In this document: piece after piece, positions 5,766-6,669 of the stretch
Layout of the letters: every line of letters begins with the position of its first letter
How positions within the stretch are numbered: position 1 is the first letter of the stretch
Assembly: GCA_039815415.1 (NCBI GenBank)
Contig: JBCBZH010000248.1
Location: 1-6,669 of the forward strand
Reading direction: 5' to 3'
Length of the DNA: 6,669 bases
From: JBCBZH01 sp039815415
GTDB taxonomy: Bacteria > Bacteroidota > Rhodothermia > Rhodothermales > Rubricoccaceae
The notes under the pieces: generated by a model
The model's input: the letters and a program-made list of their open reading frames with translations, nothing else
Database searches by the model: none
Told to the model about the DNA's origin: nothing
Translations under genes and position numbers: made by a program

Positions 5766-6669
5766 CTATCCGAGAAGCCACGGAAGGAGCACACCCGCTG
5801 TCCAGAACCCGAGGAATGTGCCAAGCGCCGTCCCCAGAGAGCCGACGAGCACGGCAGGGAGCACGAGGTCGTCACGCCCGAGGCTGCGCGCCAGCGCGAG
5901 CGCGGATGTGCCGCCGCCTACGTTCGCCTGAGACGTGACCGCCGCGATGGCGACATCCACCTTGAACAGCCGCGCCGCGCCGAATACGATCAAGCCGTGG
6001 ACGGCCACAGCCACGGACGTGAACGCGAGCAGCGTCAGCCCGAGGCTGCCCAACCCTTTCAGCGCCGCGACATCGCAGTAGGCGCCCACCACGGCCAGGA
6101 AGAGGTAGACGGCGACCATCCCGAGCACGCGCGGTCCCCGTAGCCGCGACACCGCCGGGATCTGGGCAAACACGAGCGCCAGCGCGGTCAGAATCAGGAT
6201 GGAGGGCACGTTCAGCCCGGTCGTCGCCAGCGCGCTCGAGGCCCAGTTGGAGACCCACAGGCTGCCGAGGCCGAGGGCCAGCGCCAGCCCGAGGTCGAGT
6301 GGGTGCAGCGTCTCGGTGTCGTCCTCGATGCCGAGCAGAGGTCCGGCCGTCAGCTCGAGGCTGGGTTCATCGCCCGAGCTGGCGGCAGCAGACTCTGTCG
6401 AGCTGGCGGAGGTGCGTGTCCAGATTGGAAGCAGAAGTCGGGGCAACGCCAGCGTCGCCATGATCCAGACGGTCGTGACGATGTTGTCCACAGCGACCGC
6501 GCCTGCGAAGAGTGGCCCATCGGTCATCACTTCGTAGCTGAGAGCCACGGCATTGAAGTTGACGCTTCCGCCGGTGTAGGTGCCCGCGAACATCCCGCCC
6601 AACGCGTTGTAGAGCGGCCCGATGGTCTCCGGGCCTCGCACCACCGCCATGCCGATCACGATGCCGAGA
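5766..6669 (-). CDS. DUF819 family integral membrane protein (5' end outside window)
   Basis: The frame is open to the window edge, with LGI encoded before the GTG at 6659, so this is the C-terminal 300 residues of a longer protein. Numbering is from that GTG. Family-like motifs are GTYTGGSVNF (26-35), AVDNIVTTVW (56-65), AYCDVAAL (193-200) and ANVGGGTSALALA (245-257). Hydrophobic segments lie at about 51-80, 121-140, 150-168, 178-197, 203-227 and 265-295. A polar, acidic linker (about 81-118) separates two membrane halves. The family (B. subtilis YjcL is a member) has no established substrate. A distant relation to the cation/anion transporter fold is proposed from general knowledge, so transport is only a guess. 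The stop is 380 nt before the metY start; a candidate met promoter lies between, so it is probably a separate transcription unit on the same strand. Confidence 0.85.
   Translation of the reverse strand, partial: LGIVIGMAVVRGPETIGPLYNALGGMFAGTYTGGSVNFNAVALSYEVMTDGPLFAGAVAVDNIVTTVWIMATLALPRLLLPIWTRTSASSTESAAASSGDEPSLELTAGPLLGIEDDTETLHPLDLGLALALGLGSLWVSNWASSALATTGLNVPSILILTALALVFAQIPAVSRLRGPRVLGMVAVYLFLAVVGAYCDVAALKGLGSLGLTLLAFTSVAVAVHGLIVFGAARLFKVDVAIAAVTSQANVGGGTSALALARSLGRDDLVLPAVLVGSLGTALGTFLGFWTAGVLLPWLLG

Overview
The window is a GC-rich bacterial chromosome segment. It carries the 3' end of a hybrid sensor kinase on the + strand, a methionine-biosynthesis operon on the - strand, and the 3' part of a DUF819 membrane-protein gene, also on the - strand. 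None of the visible starts (leader peptide, metY, metX, hom) has a Shine-Dalgarno sequence, and the best promoter in front of the met operon resembles the Bacteroidota type (TTG-N19-TAnnTTG). Together with the high GC and the protein styles this suggests a Rhodothermota/Rhodothermales-like organism. That placement is inference, not proof.

Layout: 1-1668 (+) is a truncated hybrid histidine kinase (HisKA, HATPase_c, two receiver domains). It converges on the end of the met operon across a 57-bp gap. The operon, read on the - strand from about 5650 down to 1726, is: promoter-like element, a 25-codon leader ORF very rich in Met and Cys, an intrinsic terminator, metY (O-acetylhomoserine sulfhydrylase), a short strong hairpin, tRNA-Cys(GCA), metX (homoserine O-acetyltransferase), and hom (homoserine dehydrogenase). 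Upstream, 5766 to the window edge (-) is the DUF819 gene.

The three enzymes make consecutive steps: aspartate semialdehyde to homoserine (hom), to O-acetylhomoserine (metX), to homocysteine by direct sulfhydrylation (metY).

The most notable observation is in the metY leader. A short ORF begins MRCMGMMMCMMM (10 of its first 12 residues contain sulfur) and ends 23 nt before a strong hairpin/U-tract terminator. The RNA segments can pair in mutually exclusive ways: a 12-bp helix 1:2, a near-perfect helix 2:3 that would destroy the terminator, and the terminator 3:4. This is the architecture of trp/his-type ribosome-mediated attenuation, here apparently sensing Met and Cys tRNA charging. A tRNA-Cys gene lies inside the controlled operon, only 7 nt before the metX start codon. 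That raises the possibility of a feedback loop between tRNA-Cys supply and leader translation.
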